From: JOPF133 sp052144935
GTDB taxonomy: Bacteria > Acidobacteriota > Terriglobia > Bryobacterales > Bryobacteraceae
DNA: 5,756 nucleotides
Direction: 5' to 3'
NCBI GenBank assembly: GCA_052144935.1
Contig: JBKQPR010000209.1
Span: 1 to 5,756 of the forward strand
Both the position numbers and the translations under genes were made by a program. The notes under the pieces were generated by a model that searched no databases, was not told the DNA's origin, and saw only the letters and a list, made by a program, of their open reading frames with translations. Positions 5,650-5,756 of the stretch are shown one piece after another (position 1 is the stretch's first letter; the number at the start of each line of letters is the position of its first letter).

Positions 5650-5756
5650 ATCCATTGTGGTGGTGCGGCGGGTCAGTCAAGACCACACACGACCATTCTG
5701 CACAGTGAAGGCAAGGACTGCAAGAGGTTTCCTGTGAGACCTGAGTACCACCCTCG

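Larger units (their letters stand above)
5283..5756. other. Intergenic right edge with short repeats
   Basis: No protein frame is recognisable on either strand. The first 180 bases show nothing I can name; no clear terminator follows the DUF1080 gene. From about 5460 to 5650 there are several short repeated motifs: CGGTCCGC at 5484 and 5560, GAAAGTGG at 5544 inverted as CCACTTTC at 5594, a 5-bp stem AGTGG/CCACT at 5493-5507, and the right 17-bp repeat. The arrangement recalls the multi-repeat ends of IS21-type elements, but no transposase is in the window. Confidence 0.45.

Noticed and set aside
1..5756. CRISPR array, tRNA or rRNA genes
   Set aside because: I found no regularly spaced direct repeats, no cloverleaf with a T-arm signature and no ribosomal RNA core motifs on either strand.

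Overview
The window is GC-rich bacterial DNA. The gene content is typical of environmental heterotrophs such as Acidobacteriota (Bryobacter/Solibacter type) or the Planctomycetes/Verrucomicrobia group: a twin-arginine-exported Gfo/Idh/MocA oxidoreductase, a HEAT-repeat protein and a secreted DUF1080 (3-keto-disaccharide hydrolase family) protein in a row. Acidobacteriota is my best guess. It is an inference from family style, not from a marker gene.

Layout. Positions 1-210 hold no recognisable gene. Positions 211-654 (minus strand) encode a small stand-alone CBS-pair protein with a clear ribosome binding site. Positions 668-2300 are about 1.6 kb without an intact gene. This stretch holds three GC-rich hairpins (1312-1491), a decayed ROK-family (sugar kinase/NagC-type) fragment on the minus strand read in three successive frames (1617-1767), an imperfect stem-loop (1953-1980) and one copy of a 17-bp repeat (1977-1993). 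It looks like a graveyard of mobile-element and gene remnants.

Positions 2311-5282 (plus strand) form one compact operon. It runs from a Tat-signal Gfo/Idh/MocA dehydrogenase (2311-3729) through a HEAT-repeat protein (3759-4565) to a secreted DUF1080 protein (4594-5282). The last gene is broken by a single-base frameshift near 4977, inside its conserved core. Positions 5283-5756 hold no gene. They contain short repeated motifs and the second, inverted copy of the 17-bp repeat (5633-5649). The two copies therefore bracket the whole operon.

How the genes may work together: the family combination fits an extracytoplasmic oxidative route for breaking glycosides. A Gfo/Idh/MocA enzyme oxidises a sugar ring hydroxyl (typically C3) and a DUF1080 enzyme cleaves the keto-glycoside. 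The HEAT protein would be a scaffold or partner. The Tat signal, the secretory signal on the DUF1080 protein and a Pro/Gln/Gly/Ala-rich N-terminal segment shared by the first two proteins support a common compartment. The substrate cannot be read from the sequence.
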